From CAZQFV01 sp964613665 (lineage in GTDB: Bacteria > Chloroflexota > Chloroflexia > DTKN01), in NCBI GenBank assembly GCA_964613665.1, contig CAZTIG010000008.1:30514-94513 (forward strand): DNA of 64,000 bases. Reading direction: 5' to 3'. The position numbers and the translations under genes are program-made. Under the pieces are notes generated by a model that worked only from the letters and a program-made list of their open reading frames with translations, was not told where the DNA came from and did no database searches. Shown in pieces: positions 17,376-25,692 of this stretch. The stretch's first letter is position 1, and each line of letters starts with the position of its first letter.

Positions 17376-17414
17376 CCGCGCGCTCCTGTCGGTCTCTTGC
17401 CGTCCAGCCCCGGT

Positions 17415-17443
17415 AGTGTACCACGGGACAGGGGGGCTGTCAA
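17415..17443 (-). promoter_or_regulatory. Promoter for the small membrane protein
   Basis: Minus strand: TTGACA (17443-17438), 17-bp spacer, TACACT (17420-17415). Its -35 box abuts the -35 box of the divergent ECF-transporter promoter. Confidence 0.65.
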
Positions 17444-17444
17444 G

Positions 17445-17473
17445 TTGCGCCGAGCCGGCCGCCGTGCTATAAT
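17445..17473 (+). promoter_or_regulatory. Promoter for the ECF transporter operon
   Basis: TTGCGC (17445-17450), 17-bp spacer, TATAAT (17468-17473) with TGC directly upstream. The transcript would carry a leader of about 240 nt before ecfA1. Confidence 0.7.
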
Positions 17474-17479
17474 AGGCCT

Positions 17480-17717
17480 GCCATCGACCCATCTGGGCGG
17501 TGAGCGGGGGTACCTTGGACAGATCGTCGCTGGGATCGTGGTACGACCGAGACGACGGCAGAGGTGGCGGCCGATGTCTGCCCTCCGGTGGTGCCGGAGG
17601 GCCTTTTTCTTTGACCGTCCGCGAGCACCCATCACCGGATCGCCGGTTGGCCCACGGCGGGCTGGGCGGTGGCAGCGGAAGGCCGCTGGCTACGCCGCGG
17701 ATCGGGGGACCGGCACA
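17480..17717 (+). promoter_or_regulatory. Structured attenuator-like leader of the ECF operon
   Basis: The leader contains a two-part hairpin (TCGTC 17524-17528 with GACGA 17551-17555; inside it TCGT 17536-17539 with ACGA 17543-17546), then GGCAGA (17557-17562) able to pair with TCTGCC (17577-17582), then an intrinsic terminator starting at 17580. The GGCAGA:TCTGCC helix uses three bases of the terminator 5' arm, so the two are mutually exclusive, as in a riboswitch or attenuator. I cannot assign a known class. About 105 nt without clear features separate the terminator from the GTG of ecfA1. Confidence 0.55.
17580..17612 (+). terminator. Intrinsic terminator inside the ECF leader
   Basis: Nine-bp GC-rich stem (17580-17588 with 17594-17602), five-base loop, followed by C-TTTTT-C-TTT. 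It sits between the promoter and the first gene, so it is probably conditional. Confidence 0.75.
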
Positions 17718-18572
17718 GTGAGCGAGCCTCTGATTCGGGTGCAGGGTCTTTTCTTTGCCTACAATGCCGGGACCGACCGGGCGGTACCGGCCCTGTGTGG
17801 CATCGACCTGGAGATCCAGCCGGGCGAGCACCTGGCGATCGTCGGGGCCAACGGCTCCGGCAAGTCCACCCTGGCCCGGCATCTCGATGCCCTCCTGCTG
17901 CCCGACCGCGGCGACGTGTGGGTCCAGGGGATCAACACCCGCGATGTGGAGCGGCGGCGCGAGATTCGCCGCGCCGTGGCCATGGTTTTTCAGAATCCCG
18001 ACAGCCAAATCGTGGCTACCACGGTCCAGGAAGATGTCGCCTTCGGCCCGGAGAACCTGGGCTTGCCGCCGGAGGAACTGCACCGGCGGGTGGCGTGGGC
18101 CCTCGAGGTGGTCGGGCTGTCCGGCTTGGGCGAGCGTGCCCCGCACCACCTTTCCGGCGGACAGAAGCAGCGCCTGGCCCTGGCCGGTGCCCTGGCGATG
18201 GAGCCGGCGTGTCTGGTGCTGGACGAGGCCGCAGCGATGCTCGACCCGGCCGGCCGGCGCGCGCTGCTGGGTATCGTCCAACAGCTCCACGCGCGGGGCA
18301 TGGCCATCGTCACCATTACCCAGGACATGGCCGAGGCGGCGCGGGCCGGGCGCGTCGTTGTCCTGGCGCAGGGGAAGATCGCCTGCCAGGGGACTCCACG
18401 CCGTGTGCTCAACGATGAGTCCATCCTGCGCGCGCTGGGTCTGGACCTGCCGCCGCTGGCCCGCCTCTCCCGAATGCTGCACGCCCGTTGTCCTGACTTT
18501 CCTCCCGACCTGCTCACACCGGCCGAGGTGGTCGCCGCGGTACGGGAGCGTGCCCGGGGAGGTGCGGCGTGA
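17718..18572 (+). CDS. ecfA1: ECF transporter ATPase EcfA1
   Basis: GTG start; 284 residues. Walker A GANGSGKST, Q-loop FQNPDSQ, signature LSGGQKQRL, Walker B CLVLDEA. The switch histidine normally found in ITHDM is glutamine (ITITQDM region: VTITQDMAEA). It energises vitamin uptake as a heterodimer with EcfA2. The stop overlaps the GTG of ecfA2. Translation starts behind a structured leader with only a weak GGGGGA site. Confidence 0.9.
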   Translation: MSEPLIRVQGLFFAYNAGTDRAVPALCGIDLEIQPGEHLAIVGANGSGKSTLARHLDALLLPDRGDVWVQGINTRDVERRREIRRAVAMVFQNPDSQIVATTVQEDVAFGPENLGLPPEELHRRVAWALEVVGLSGLGERAPHHLSGGQKQRLALAGALAMEPACLVLDEAAAMLDPAGRRALLGIVQQLHARGMAIVTITQDMAEAARAGRVVVLAQGKIACQGTPRRVLNDESILRALGLDLPPLARLSRMLHARCPDFPPDLLTPAEVVAAVRERARGGAA

Positions 18573-19426
18573 GCGAGCCGCTGATTGCCGTGCGTGATCT
18601 CCAGTACACCTACATGCGCGGGACACCCCTGGAGACGGTGGCGCTGCGCGGGGTCGACCTGGACGTCTGGCCGGGGGAGATTGTCGGCCTGATCGGGCCG
18701 ACCGGATCGGGCAAATCGACCTTGCTGCAGCACCTCAACGGGCTGTTGCGCCCGCAGGCCGGCACGGTGCGGGTGGCCGGCATGGATCTGACCGATCGCC
18801 GCACCGACCTGCGGGCGGTGCGCCAGCGCGTGGCGCTCCTTTTCCAGAATCCCGAGGACCAGGTCTTTGAGCGCTATGTGGCCGATGACGTGGCCTTCGG
18901 CCCGCTCGCCATGGGGCTGCCGCGGCCAGAGGTGCGGGCGCGGGTGGAGCGGGCGATGCGGGCGGCCGGCCTGCCGTTGGAGGTCTATGGCGACCGGGCC
19001 ACCTTCTGCCTGAGCTGCGGCGAACGCCGCCGGGTGGCCCTGGCGGGGGTGCTGGCGCTGGAGCCGCAGGTGCTGGTGCTGGACGAGGCCACGGCCGGCC
19101 TGGACCCGCGCGGCCGGGGCGAGTTGCTGGCCCTGCTGGAGAGGTGGTGCCGCCAGGAGGGGCGGGCCATCGTCTGGGCCTCTCACTCCATGGAGGAGAT
19201 TGCCGCGCTGGCAGACCGCGTCTACGTGCTGGCCGCGGGACGGGTCGTGCTGCAGGGAAGTCCGCGGGCCGTCTTTGCCCAGGAGGAGTTGCTGGCAGCG
19301 TGCGGTCTGGAGGTGCCGGCCGTGACCCAGGTGCTGGCCGAGCTGGCCCGGTCGGGGCTGCCCGTCTCGGCCGACGCCCTCACCCTGGAGGAGGCCGTCC
19401 CGCTGCTGGAGAGGTGCCTGCTGTGA
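18569..19426 (+). CDS. ecfA2: ECF transporter ATPase EcfA2
   Basis: GTG start overlapping ecfA1; 285 residues. Walker A GPTGSGKST, Q-loop FQNPEDQVFE, Walker B VLVLDEATAGLD, and an intact switch histidine (WASHSMEE). The signature is LSCGERRR instead of LSGGQ. Together with the altered histidine in EcfA1, one of the two composite ATP sites would be degenerate and the other intact. The stop overlaps the ecfT start. Confidence 0.9.
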   Translation: MSEPLIAVRDLQYTYMRGTPLETVALRGVDLDVWPGEIVGLIGPTGSGKSTLLQHLNGLLRPQAGTVRVAGMDLTDRRTDLRAVRQRVALLFQNPEDQVFERYVADDVAFGPLAMGLPRPEVRARVERAMRAAGLPLEVYGDRATFCLSCGERRRVALAGVLALEPQVLVLDEATAGLDPRGRGELLALLERWCRQEGRAIVWASHSMEEIAALADRVYVLAAGRVVLQGSPRAVFAQEELLAACGLEVPAVTQVLAELARSGLPVSADALTLEEAVPLLERCLL

Positions 19427-20370
19427 GCGAGTTTGGGGTGCTGCGCGCCCTGGCATTTGGCCAGTACGTGCCCAGCGGCTCGGCCCTGCACCGGCTCGAT
19501 CCGCGGGTCAAGCTGACCGGGGCGCTGTTGCTTGTCCTGGCGCTGATGGTGCGGAGCGGGCCCGGAGTGGGCCTGCTCGGGGTCGCGCTGGCGCTGGCCC
19601 TGCTTGGCATGGCCCGTGCTCCTCTGGGATACGCGCTGCGCGGCCTGCGCCCGCTGCTGCCGCTCTTCCTCATTGTCCTACTGCTGCAGCTGCTCTTTTA
19701 CCCGCACGGCGCGGCCGTGGAGGCCGGCAGCCTGGCCGTGCTGCGCTGGGGGCCGCTGTTCGTCAGCGGGGCCAGCCTGGTGGCGCTGGTGGCGATGCTC
19801 CTGCGCATGGTGGCCATCGTGCTCCTGCTGACGCTGCTCACGGCCATCGCCGACACGGGCGACCTGGTTCACGGGGTGGAGGGCATGCTGCGGCCGTTCC
19901 AGCGGCTGGGGCTGCCGGCGCACGAGCTCTCCCTGGTGCTGGTGGTGACGCTGCGCTTCGTGCCGCTGCTGGGGCACGAGCTGGAGCGCCTGATCAAGGC
20001 CCAGGCGGCACGGGGAGCCGATTTCGGGCGCGGCCGCGGCAGCTTCCTGGCGCGGGTGCGGCGGACCTTTCCTCTGCTCATCCCACTCTTTATCGCCGCA
20101 CTGCGCCGGTCGGAGGAGCTGGCCGTGGCCATGGAGGCGCGCGGGTACGGCGGGGGCAAGGGGCGCAGCCATTTCGTGCGGCTGCGCCTGCGGCCGGCCG
20201 ACTGGCTGGCGCTCGGCTTGGTCCTGGCGATCACCGTGGGCCTGTTCGTCGTCGATCCGGGGCCCCTGGAGCATGCTGTAGCCCTGTGGCTACGCGACCT
20301 GTTCGTCAGTTCGCAGGCTGCGGGTGAGAGTCCAGGGATCACAGATTGGGTGTTCTGGGCGAGTTGCTGA
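19423..20370 (+). CDS. ecfT: ECF transporter transmembrane protein EcfT
   Basis: GTG start overlapping ecfA2; 315 residues with about six hydrophobic segments. The two cytoplasmic coupling motifs that insert into the ATPases are visible as AQAARGADF and MEARGYGGG. SALHRLDPRVKLTGALLL near the N-terminus is typical. The C-terminal 20 residues are polar and probably not conserved. It links ATP hydrolysis to the substrate-binding S-component encoded next. Confidence 0.9.
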   Translation: MSEFGVLRALAFGQYVPSGSALHRLDPRVKLTGALLLVLALMVRSGPGVGLLGVALALALLGMARAPLGYALRGLRPLLPLFLIVLLLQLLFYPHGAAVEAGSLAVLRWGPLFVSGASLVALVAMLLRMVAIVLLLTLLTAIADTGDLVHGVEGMLRPFQRLGLPAHELSLVLVVTLRFVPLLGHELERLIKAQAARGADFGRGRGSFLARVRRTFPLLIPLFIAALRRSEELAVAMEARGYGGGKGRSHFVRLRLRPADWLALGLVLAITVGLFVVDPGPLEHAVALWLRDLFVSSQAAGESPGITDWVFWASC

Positions 20371-20416
20371 TGAGGTCGTTGCGGACCCCGTTCTGAAGAG
20401 AAGAAGGAGGTTGCCA

Positions 20417-21256
20417 ATGAGGATCACCACCCGTCAGATCGTCGTCACCGGTGCCCTGGCTGCTATTGTCATCCTGCTGGGAGCACCGCCGCTGCGCCTG
20501 GGGTTCATCCCGTTCGTCCTGGGAGTGGCCGTTACCATCCTGCACATCCCAGTGATCATCGGGGCGGTGCTGGAGGGCCCCTGGGTGGGGTTGGCCCTGA
20601 GCTTCCTCTTTGGCCTCTTCAGCCTCTTCTGGTCGTACGTCGCGCCCACCGGGCCCTTTGACGCCTACTTTCAGAACCCGCTGATCTCGATTGTGCCGCG
20701 CCTCTTCATCGGCCTCGTTGCCTACGCAGTCTACCGCTTGGTGGGCGGAGGGCGCCATGGTCAGAAGACCTCTTTGTGGCCGGCGATCCTGGTCCTGGCG
20801 GCGATCATTGCCCTGGCGGTCGTCGGCCCGGTGCTGGCCTACACCACACCGGTTCTGGGTGGGGATGCCGGCCTGACCGCTCTCGTGCTCTTCTCCTCCC
20901 TGGCGTTGGGGTTGCTGGCGCTGGCCGGACTGGGGATGGCCCTGTGGCGCGGGGGTGAGATCGCCGCCGTCGGGGCCGCCGCGGTCGCCGGGACGCTGAC
21001 GAACACGGTACTGGTGCTATTGGCCATTGGCGGGCTCAACAGCCTGATCCTGGCTGACGCGCCGACGCCGTGGAGCTACCTGATCGGCACGGCCGCCTCC
21101 GCCCCACCGATGCCCTGGCCCGTGATCCTCGGGGCTGGCCTGGTCAATGGGCTGCCCGAGGTGATTGCCGCGATCCTGTTGACCGTCGCCATCGTCGCCG
21201 CCTGGAAGCAGATCGAGTTCGGGCGCAAGGGAGCGCGCATCCTGCACGAGGAGTGA
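20417..21256 (+). CDS. ECF transporter S-component, probably pantothenate
   Basis: ATG with AAGGAGG upstream; 279 residues, six or seven membrane segments. The N-terminal half (GFIPFVLGVAVTILHIPVII, then PLISIVPRLFIGLVAYAVYR) resembles the S-component fold seen in pantothenate-type proteins. The following gene is coaX, which phosphorylates pantothenate, so this substrate is likely. The assignment is by context; riboflavin or another vitamin cannot be excluded. It lies 46 bp after ecfT. Confidence 0.75.
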   Translation: MRITTRQIVVTGALAAIVILLGAPPLRLGFIPFVLGVAVTILHIPVIIGAVLEGPWVGLALSFLFGLFSLFWSYVAPTGPFDAYFQNPLISIVPRLFIGLVAYAVYRLVGGGRHGQKTSLWPAILVLAAIIALAVVGPVLAYTTPVLGGDAGLTALVLFSSLALGLLALAGLGMALWRGGEIAAVGAAAVAGTLTNTVLVLLAIGGLNSLILADAPTPWSYLIGTAASAPPMPWPVILGAGLVNGLPEVIAAILLTVAIVAAWKQIEFGRKGARILHEE

Positions 21257-21288
21257 CAGAACAGGGTTCGCAACAAGAGTCAGGGGTT

Positions 21289-21309
21289 TCACGCGTCACG
21301 AATCACGCC
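21289..21309. repeat. Heptameric tandem repeat (3 units)
   Basis: TCACGCG, TCACGAA and TCACGCC follow each other between the S-component gene and coaX. Two other intergenic loci in the window also carry 7-bp tandem units. Confidence 0.55.
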
Positions 21310-21370
21310 TGATAAACGAGGCCTTTCCGGGTCTCCATGGTACTGTGGGTCTGGCCAACGGGAGGTTCCT

Positions 21371-22138
21371 ATGCTCCTCTGCATCGACATCGGCAACACC
21401 AACATCGTCCTGGGCCTGTACGAGGGCGAGAAGCTGGAGCAGCACTGGCGCATCGCCACGGGGCGGGAGCGCCTGGCCGATGAGTACGGCCCCCTGCTGC
21501 TGGTCCTGCTGCAGCAGGCCGGCCATTCCCCGGCCGACATCCACGACGCCGCCATGGCCAGCGTCGTCCCTCCGCTGACCGGGACCTTTGTCGACCTGTG
21601 CCGGCGCTACGTGCGGGTGGACCCGCTGGTCGTGGATGCCGGCGTGCGCACGGGGGTGCGCATCCGCTACGACAACCCACGCGAGGTGGGGGCCGACCGC
21701 ATCGTCGATGCGGCAGCGGCCTACCGCAAGTACGGCGGGCCGGCCTGCATCGTCGACTTTGGCACGGGTACCACCTTTGACGCCATCTCTGCCGAAGGGG
21801 AGTACCTGGGCGGGGCCATCGCCCCCGGGGTGGGTATCGCCGCGTGGGCTCTGACCGAGCGGGCGGCCAAGCTGCCGCGCGTCGAGCTCGTCCCGCCCCC
21901 GCAGGTCATCGGGCGCAACACGGTCCACAGCATGCAGTCGGGCATCCTTTTCGGCTACGTCGGCCTGGTCGAGGGAATGGTGACACGTTTTCGTCAGGAG
22001 CTGGGTCCGGAGATGCGCGTCATCGCCACCGGTGGCCTGGCGGAGACGATTGCCTCCCAGACGAGCGTCTTTCACGTCGTCGATCCCTGGCTGACGCTCG
22101 AAGGGCTGCGGCTGGTCTACGGGCTGAACCGGGCCTAG
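21371..22138 (+). CDS. coaX: Type III pantothenate kinase
   Basis: ATG with GGGAGG upstream; 255 residues. The ASKHA fold of CoaX is clear: DIGNTNIVLGLYEG (phosphate loop), NPREVGADRIVDAAAAY, DFGTGTTFDAISAEGEYLGG and VIATGGLAETIA. It makes 4'-phosphopantothenate, the first step of CoA synthesis; this type is not inhibited by CoA. The stop TAG shares CTAG with the convergent permease stop. Confidence 0.95.
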   Translation: MLLCIDIGNTNIVLGLYEGEKLEQHWRIATGRERLADEYGPLLLVLLQQAGHSPADIHDAAMASVVPPLTGTFVDLCRRYVRVDPLVVDAGVRTGVRIRYDNPREVGADRIVDAAAAYRKYGGPACIVDFGTGTTFDAISAEGEYLGGAIAPGVGIAAWALTERAAKLPRVELVPPPQVIGRNTVHSMQSGILFGYVGLVEGMVTRFRQELGPEMRVIATGGLAETIASQTSVFHVVDPWLTLEGLRLVYGLNRA

Positions 22139-22968
22139 AGGTCGCGGCGGCTGAAGGAGCCCATGGCCGCCAGCAACAGGACGACCACGTAGACGACGGC
22201 ATAGAGCACCATCGCCGGGCTGGGCGCGCTGGCCACCGTAAAGGGGGACACGTTGAGCTGGCCCAGGGCCGGTGCCTGCATCAGGTAGGCCCCGCGCCGC
22301 CACATGGCTTCGCCCGGGACGAGCAGGCTGACGACAATGCCGATCTGCAGTGCCGTCTCGTTCTGCAGAAAGGCGCCGATCTGCTCGATCCAGCCGGCCA
22401 CAAAAGCCATGCCGTAGAGCATAAAGACGACCACGCCGTTGCCCATGGGCGGCAGGCGCGTGCCGCCCAGGATGGACAGGGTCAGGAACACCAGCCCTTC
22501 CAGCACCATCAGCCCGATGCCCTGCGGCAACCCTGGCGGCAGGTAGTGGGCAATCGACCAGACGACGAGGACCATGCCGCCGCCCATACCGCCGATGACC
22601 AGCGCCAGCATCACGGCCAGGCCCAGCCACTTGCCCAGGACGATCTGCCAGCGCCACACCGGCTTGGTGACGACCGTCTGGATGGTGCCCGAGGCGATCT
22701 CCCCGGAGATCGAGTCGGCGGAGATGAGCACGGCCAGCATGACGCCCAGCGAGTTCACCCCATACAGTCCCATCAGCAGCATGAGGTTGCTGAACGAGGT
22801 CAGCACGAGCGCGGCGTTGGCCGTGCCCGGCCGGATCTCGCGGTACATGAAGTAAAAGCCCACGGCAAACAGGGCCAGGGAGACCAGGCCGATCACCAGG
22901 ATGATCCAGAAGAGCCGGCGCTGGCGCGCTTCCAGGAAGGTCAGGTGGGCGATGGTCAGGACGTTCAT
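22135..22968 (-). CDS. ABC-2 type transporter permease
   Basis: 277 residues with six or so membrane segments. The N-terminus (IAHLTFLEARQRRLFWIILV) and ADSISGEIASGTIQTVVTKP are typical of ABC-2 permeases that pair with a single ATPase. Its ATG overlaps the ATPase stop (ATGA). Substrate unknown. Last gene of the sigma/anti-sigma operon. Confidence 0.85.
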   Translation of the reverse strand: MNVLTIAHLTFLEARQRRLFWIILVIGLVSLALFAVGFYFMYREIRPGTANAALVLTSFSNLMLLMGLYGVNSLGVMLAVLISADSISGEIASGTIQTVVTKPVWRWQIVLGKWLGLAVMLALVIGGMGGGMVLVVWSIAHYLPPGLPQGIGLMVLEGLVFLTLSILGGTRLPPMGNGVVVFMLYGMAFVAGWIEQIGAFLQNETALQIGIVVSLLVPGEAMWRRGAYLMQAPALGQLNVSPFTVASAPSPAMVLYAVVYVVVLLLAAMGSFSRRDL

Positions 22969-23870
22969 GCCTCTTCCTTCATGATGCGCACAAAGAGCTC
23001 CTCCAGGGGCAGCCGCCGGGGCGACAAGGCGTAGAGCCGGGCGCCGCCCTCCACCAGCCAGCGGGCGATGGCCGGCAGGACCTCGCGATCGGCCACGGCC
23101 AGGACCACCGTCTCACCGTTGACCCGGAGCACGCGGCCGAACGGCTCCAACCCGGCCAGCAGCTCCGGCGTCAGGCCGCCGGCCCGCACCTCCACCTCGG
23201 TGGCTGCCCCGGTCAACTCGTCCAGCGTGCCGCTGCGAACCACCCGGCCGCGCTTGATGATAGCCACGCGGTCGCAGGCCGCTTCCACCTCGCTCAGCAG
23301 GTGCGAGTTCAGAAAGACGGTCACCCCGGCGCGGCGCAGCTCGTGGATCAGGTCGCGCACGTCGCGCCGGCCCAGCGGGTCCAGCCCCGAGGTCGGCTCG
23401 TCCAGAAAGACCAGCTGCGGTTCGTTCAGCAGGGCCTGGGCCAGCCCGATGCGCTGCAGCATGCCCTTGGAGAACTCGGCCAGGCGCGAGCGCGCCCGGT
23501 CGGCCAGGCCGGCCTGCTCCAGGAGCTGCGGGATGCGGATGCGGCGCCGTTGGGCCGGCATGTGGTAGAGTCGCCCGTGGAGGTCCAGGAACCCGGCCGC
23601 TGTCAGCCAGGGATGAAAGCGAAAGTGCTCCGGCAGGAAACCGACGCTGGCCATCACCGAGGGGTCGCCCGGAGGCCGGTCCAGGATGCGGGCCTGGCCC
23701 GCCGTGGGGCGGACCAGGCCCAGCAGCATCTTGACCGTGGTGGTCTTGCCGGCCCCGTTGGGGCCGAGGAAACCCAGCACCTCGCCGCGCTCCACGGACA
23801 GGTTCAGCCCATCCACGGCCACGGTGCGGCCAAATTCCTTGCCCAGGTCGAACGTCTCGATGGCGGGCAT
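22965..23870 (-). CDS. ABC transporter ATP-binding protein
   Basis: 301 residues. Walker A GPNGAGKTTTV, signature LAEFSKGMLQRIGLAQALL (EFSKGM in place of LSGGQ, as in many ABC-2 exporters), Walker B LVFLDEPTSGLDPLGRRDV, and switch histidine in LNSHLLSEVE. A C-terminal domain of about 90 residues follows. It begins 4 bp after the anti-sigma gene, suggesting coexpression. Confidence 0.9.
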   Translation of the reverse strand: MPAIETFDLGKEFGRTVAVDGLNLSVERGEVLGFLGPNGAGKTTTVKMLLGLVRPTAGQARILDRPPGDPSVMASVGFLPEHFRFHPWLTAAGFLDLHGRLYHMPAQRRRIRIPQLLEQAGLADRARSRLAEFSKGMLQRIGLAQALLNEPQLVFLDEPTSGLDPLGRRDVRDLIHELRRAGVTVFLNSHLLSEVEAACDRVAIIKRGRVVRSGTLDELTGAATEVEVRAGGLTPELLAGLEPFGRVLRVNGETVVLAVADREVLPAIARWLVEGGARLYALSPRRLPLEELFVRIMKEEA

Positions 23871-23874
23871 GGTG

Positions 23875-24984
23875 CTACTTCAGGGAGCCGGCGATCTGCA
23901 GCAGGACCGCCGGGTCGAGGCCCTCGCCGACCACCGCGTAGACGATCCCGTCTCGCTGCCATAGCACGGCCCCGCCGCGTGTGCTGCCCACGGGCTCGAG
24001 CAGCAGCCCGGTGACGCCGTCGACCTCCACCTCACGGAACTGGGCGACGTTGCTGGGCAGGGGGATTACCAGGGTGCTGGTCCAGTCGATCTGCCGGGCC
24101 AGCCGCTCGGCATCCTCGGCCGGAACGCCCAGGAAGCGGAAGAGGGCCTGGCCGAGCTGGGCCGGGTCGACAGCGGCCGGCACGTCGACTGCCGGGCTGG
24201 GCGACTGGACGAAGGAGACGTGCTGGCCGGCGATGCGGTATTCCTGGTCGACGACGGAGGCGATGTCCACAGTGGCGGCGAGCGTTGCCACGTCCGGCAG
24301 GGCCACGTCCTCCACGCCAGCGGCCAGGAGCAGGGCTTGAGCCTGTTCGCGCTGCACCTCGAAGCGCAGGGCCGGCCCGGTGGTGACGCGGAATGCCTGA
24401 AGCACCGCTCCGGCAGGCAGGTCGGCCGGGACGCGCACGCGGAAGCCGGCCAGGGCCGTGGCCCCGGCGGCGTCGGCGACATCCTGGGGTGTGCCCGGTT
24501 GGCGCAAGACGGCGGGCTCGCCCAGGGCGGCCATGGCCAAGTCCTGCAGCCCGGCCAACTGCTCCAGGCGAGCGGGGTCGACGGTGATGACGGCGAACTT
24601 TTGCACGCGGAAGATGCCCAGGAACTGCGCCGCTACCAGGCGCACGGGGGCGAAGCTGAAGAGCACACCTACGACGGCCAGCGTGGCCAGCGCGGCCATG
24701 GCCCAGCGCCAGCGTCTTCGCTGCGGCGTGCGGGTTGCCGGAGCCAGGGCCGGCCGGGCCCGCTTCCAGAAGCGCGCCAGGGCCGGCCCAGCCTGTGGAG
24801 CGGCCTCGACCTGCGGGTCGAGGGCCCGCAGGCGCTCGGCCACGCCGGTCCCCTGCTGCCGCAGGTGAGCCAGGCGCTCCTGGCAGGGGGTACAGCTGTG
24901 CAGGTGCTCCTCCAGCGCGGCGTTCTCCGCCGCCGGGAGGGCCCGATCCAGGTAGGCTTGCAGACGACCGTGGTCACACTTCAT
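23875..24984 (-). CDS. Anti-sigma factor with zinc-finger domain
   Basis: I place the start at the ATG 24984 because GAGGAGGT lies just upstream; an in-frame ATG at 25002 is inside that site. 369 residues: an N-terminal H-x3-C-x2-C anti-sigma zinc finger (LEEHLHSCTPCQERL), a linker, one membrane helix (MAALATLAVVGVLFSFAPV), and a large external domain without known family. It overlaps the sigma gene by 11 bp, the normal arrangement of sigma and anti-sigma pairs. The external domain probably senses the signal. Confidence 0.85.
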   Translation of the reverse strand: MKCDHGRLQAYLDRALPAAENAALEEHLHSCTPCQERLAHLRQQGTGVAERLRALDPQVEAAPQAGPALARFWKRARPALAPATRTPQRRRWRWAMAALATLAVVGVLFSFAPVRLVAAQFLGIFRVQKFAVITVDPARLEQLAGLQDLAMAALGEPAVLRQPGTPQDVADAAGATALAGFRVRVPADLPAGAVLQAFRVTTGPALRFEVQREQAQALLLAAGVEDVALPDVATLAATVDIASVVDQEYRIAGQHVSFVQSPSPAVDVPAAVDPAQLGQALFRFLGVPAEDAERLARQIDWTSTLVIPLPSNVAQFREVEVDGVTGLLLEPVGSTRGGAVLWQRDGIVYAVVGEGLDPAVLLQIAGSLK

Positions 24985-25543
24985 GATCCGTACCTCCTCC
25001 ATGGGTCAGGGCCATGCGCCGGTACCCATCCTCGAAGGCCGTCTTGGCGCGGGCCAAGAGCGTGCCAACGGACCCCGGGGCCACGCCCAGTACCTCGGAC
25101 AACTCGCGGTAGCTCAGGCCGGCATAGTACAGCAGCAGCAGTTGGGTCTGGCGGCGCGGCAGCGTGGCCAGGACCTGGCGCACCACCTGCCGCTCGTCGC
25201 GGCGCTCGGCCAGCTCGGCTGGGTCTGCTGCCGTGCCCGGGGCCGATAGGTGCTGGACCGCCGCCTGCCGCCGGGCGCGACGCTGCTGGCTGCGCAGAGC
25301 GTTGTAGGCCAGGTTCGTGGCCACACGGAAAAGCCACGCGCGCACGCTCTGCTCGCGCCACACCGGGAAGCGCCGCCGGTAGAGGCGCAGGAACGTCTCC
25401 TGCACCAGGTCTTCGGCCTCCTCGGGCAGGCCGACCAGGCGGAAGAGCAGCCGATAGACCTCGCCGTAGTGAGCCAGGAAGAGGGCTTCGAACTCATCTC
25501 GGTTCCAGGACATGCGGCCGGCCTGCCACCAGGCTTCGGTCAT
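24974..25543 (-). CDS. ECF-type RNA polymerase sigma factor
   Basis: ATG 25543 with GAGGAG upstream; 189 residues. Region 2 is seen in YRLLFRLVGLPEEAEDLVQE followed by TFLRLYR, and region 4 in LPRRQTQLLLLYYAGLSYRE followed by LSEVLGVAPGSVGTLL. It directs RNA polymerase to a specific regulon and is held by the overlapping anti-sigma factor. Targets probably include its own operon with the ABC exporter. I see no convincing promoter in the 150 bp upstream. Confidence 0.92.
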   Translation of the reverse strand: MTEAWWQAGRMSWNRDEFEALFLAHYGEVYRLLFRLVGLPEEAEDLVQETFLRLYRRRFPVWREQSVRAWLFRVATNLAYNALRSQQRRARRQAAVQHLSAPGTAADPAELAERRDERQVVRQVLATLPRRQTQLLLLYYAGLSYRELSEVLGVAPGSVGTLLARAKTAFEDGYRRMALTHGGGTDHEV

Positions 25544-25692
25544 CGCTTCGCTCCTCACTGCGCCACCTCCTGCCATGATAACACCACAGGGGGAGGTTTT
25601 GTGACAGATGCCCTGCTCGTGCATGGGGGAATACCAGGCAGGCGTGCTGTAGTCCAAGCCAGACGCCCCATCTTCCCCAGCGCTCGCATCGG

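Noticed and set aside
17551..17600. T-box leader for the ECF operon
   Set aside because: AGAGGTGGCGGCC recalls the T-box AGGGTGGNACC motif, but the invariant ACC is not kept and there is too little sequence upstream for a normal specifier stem.
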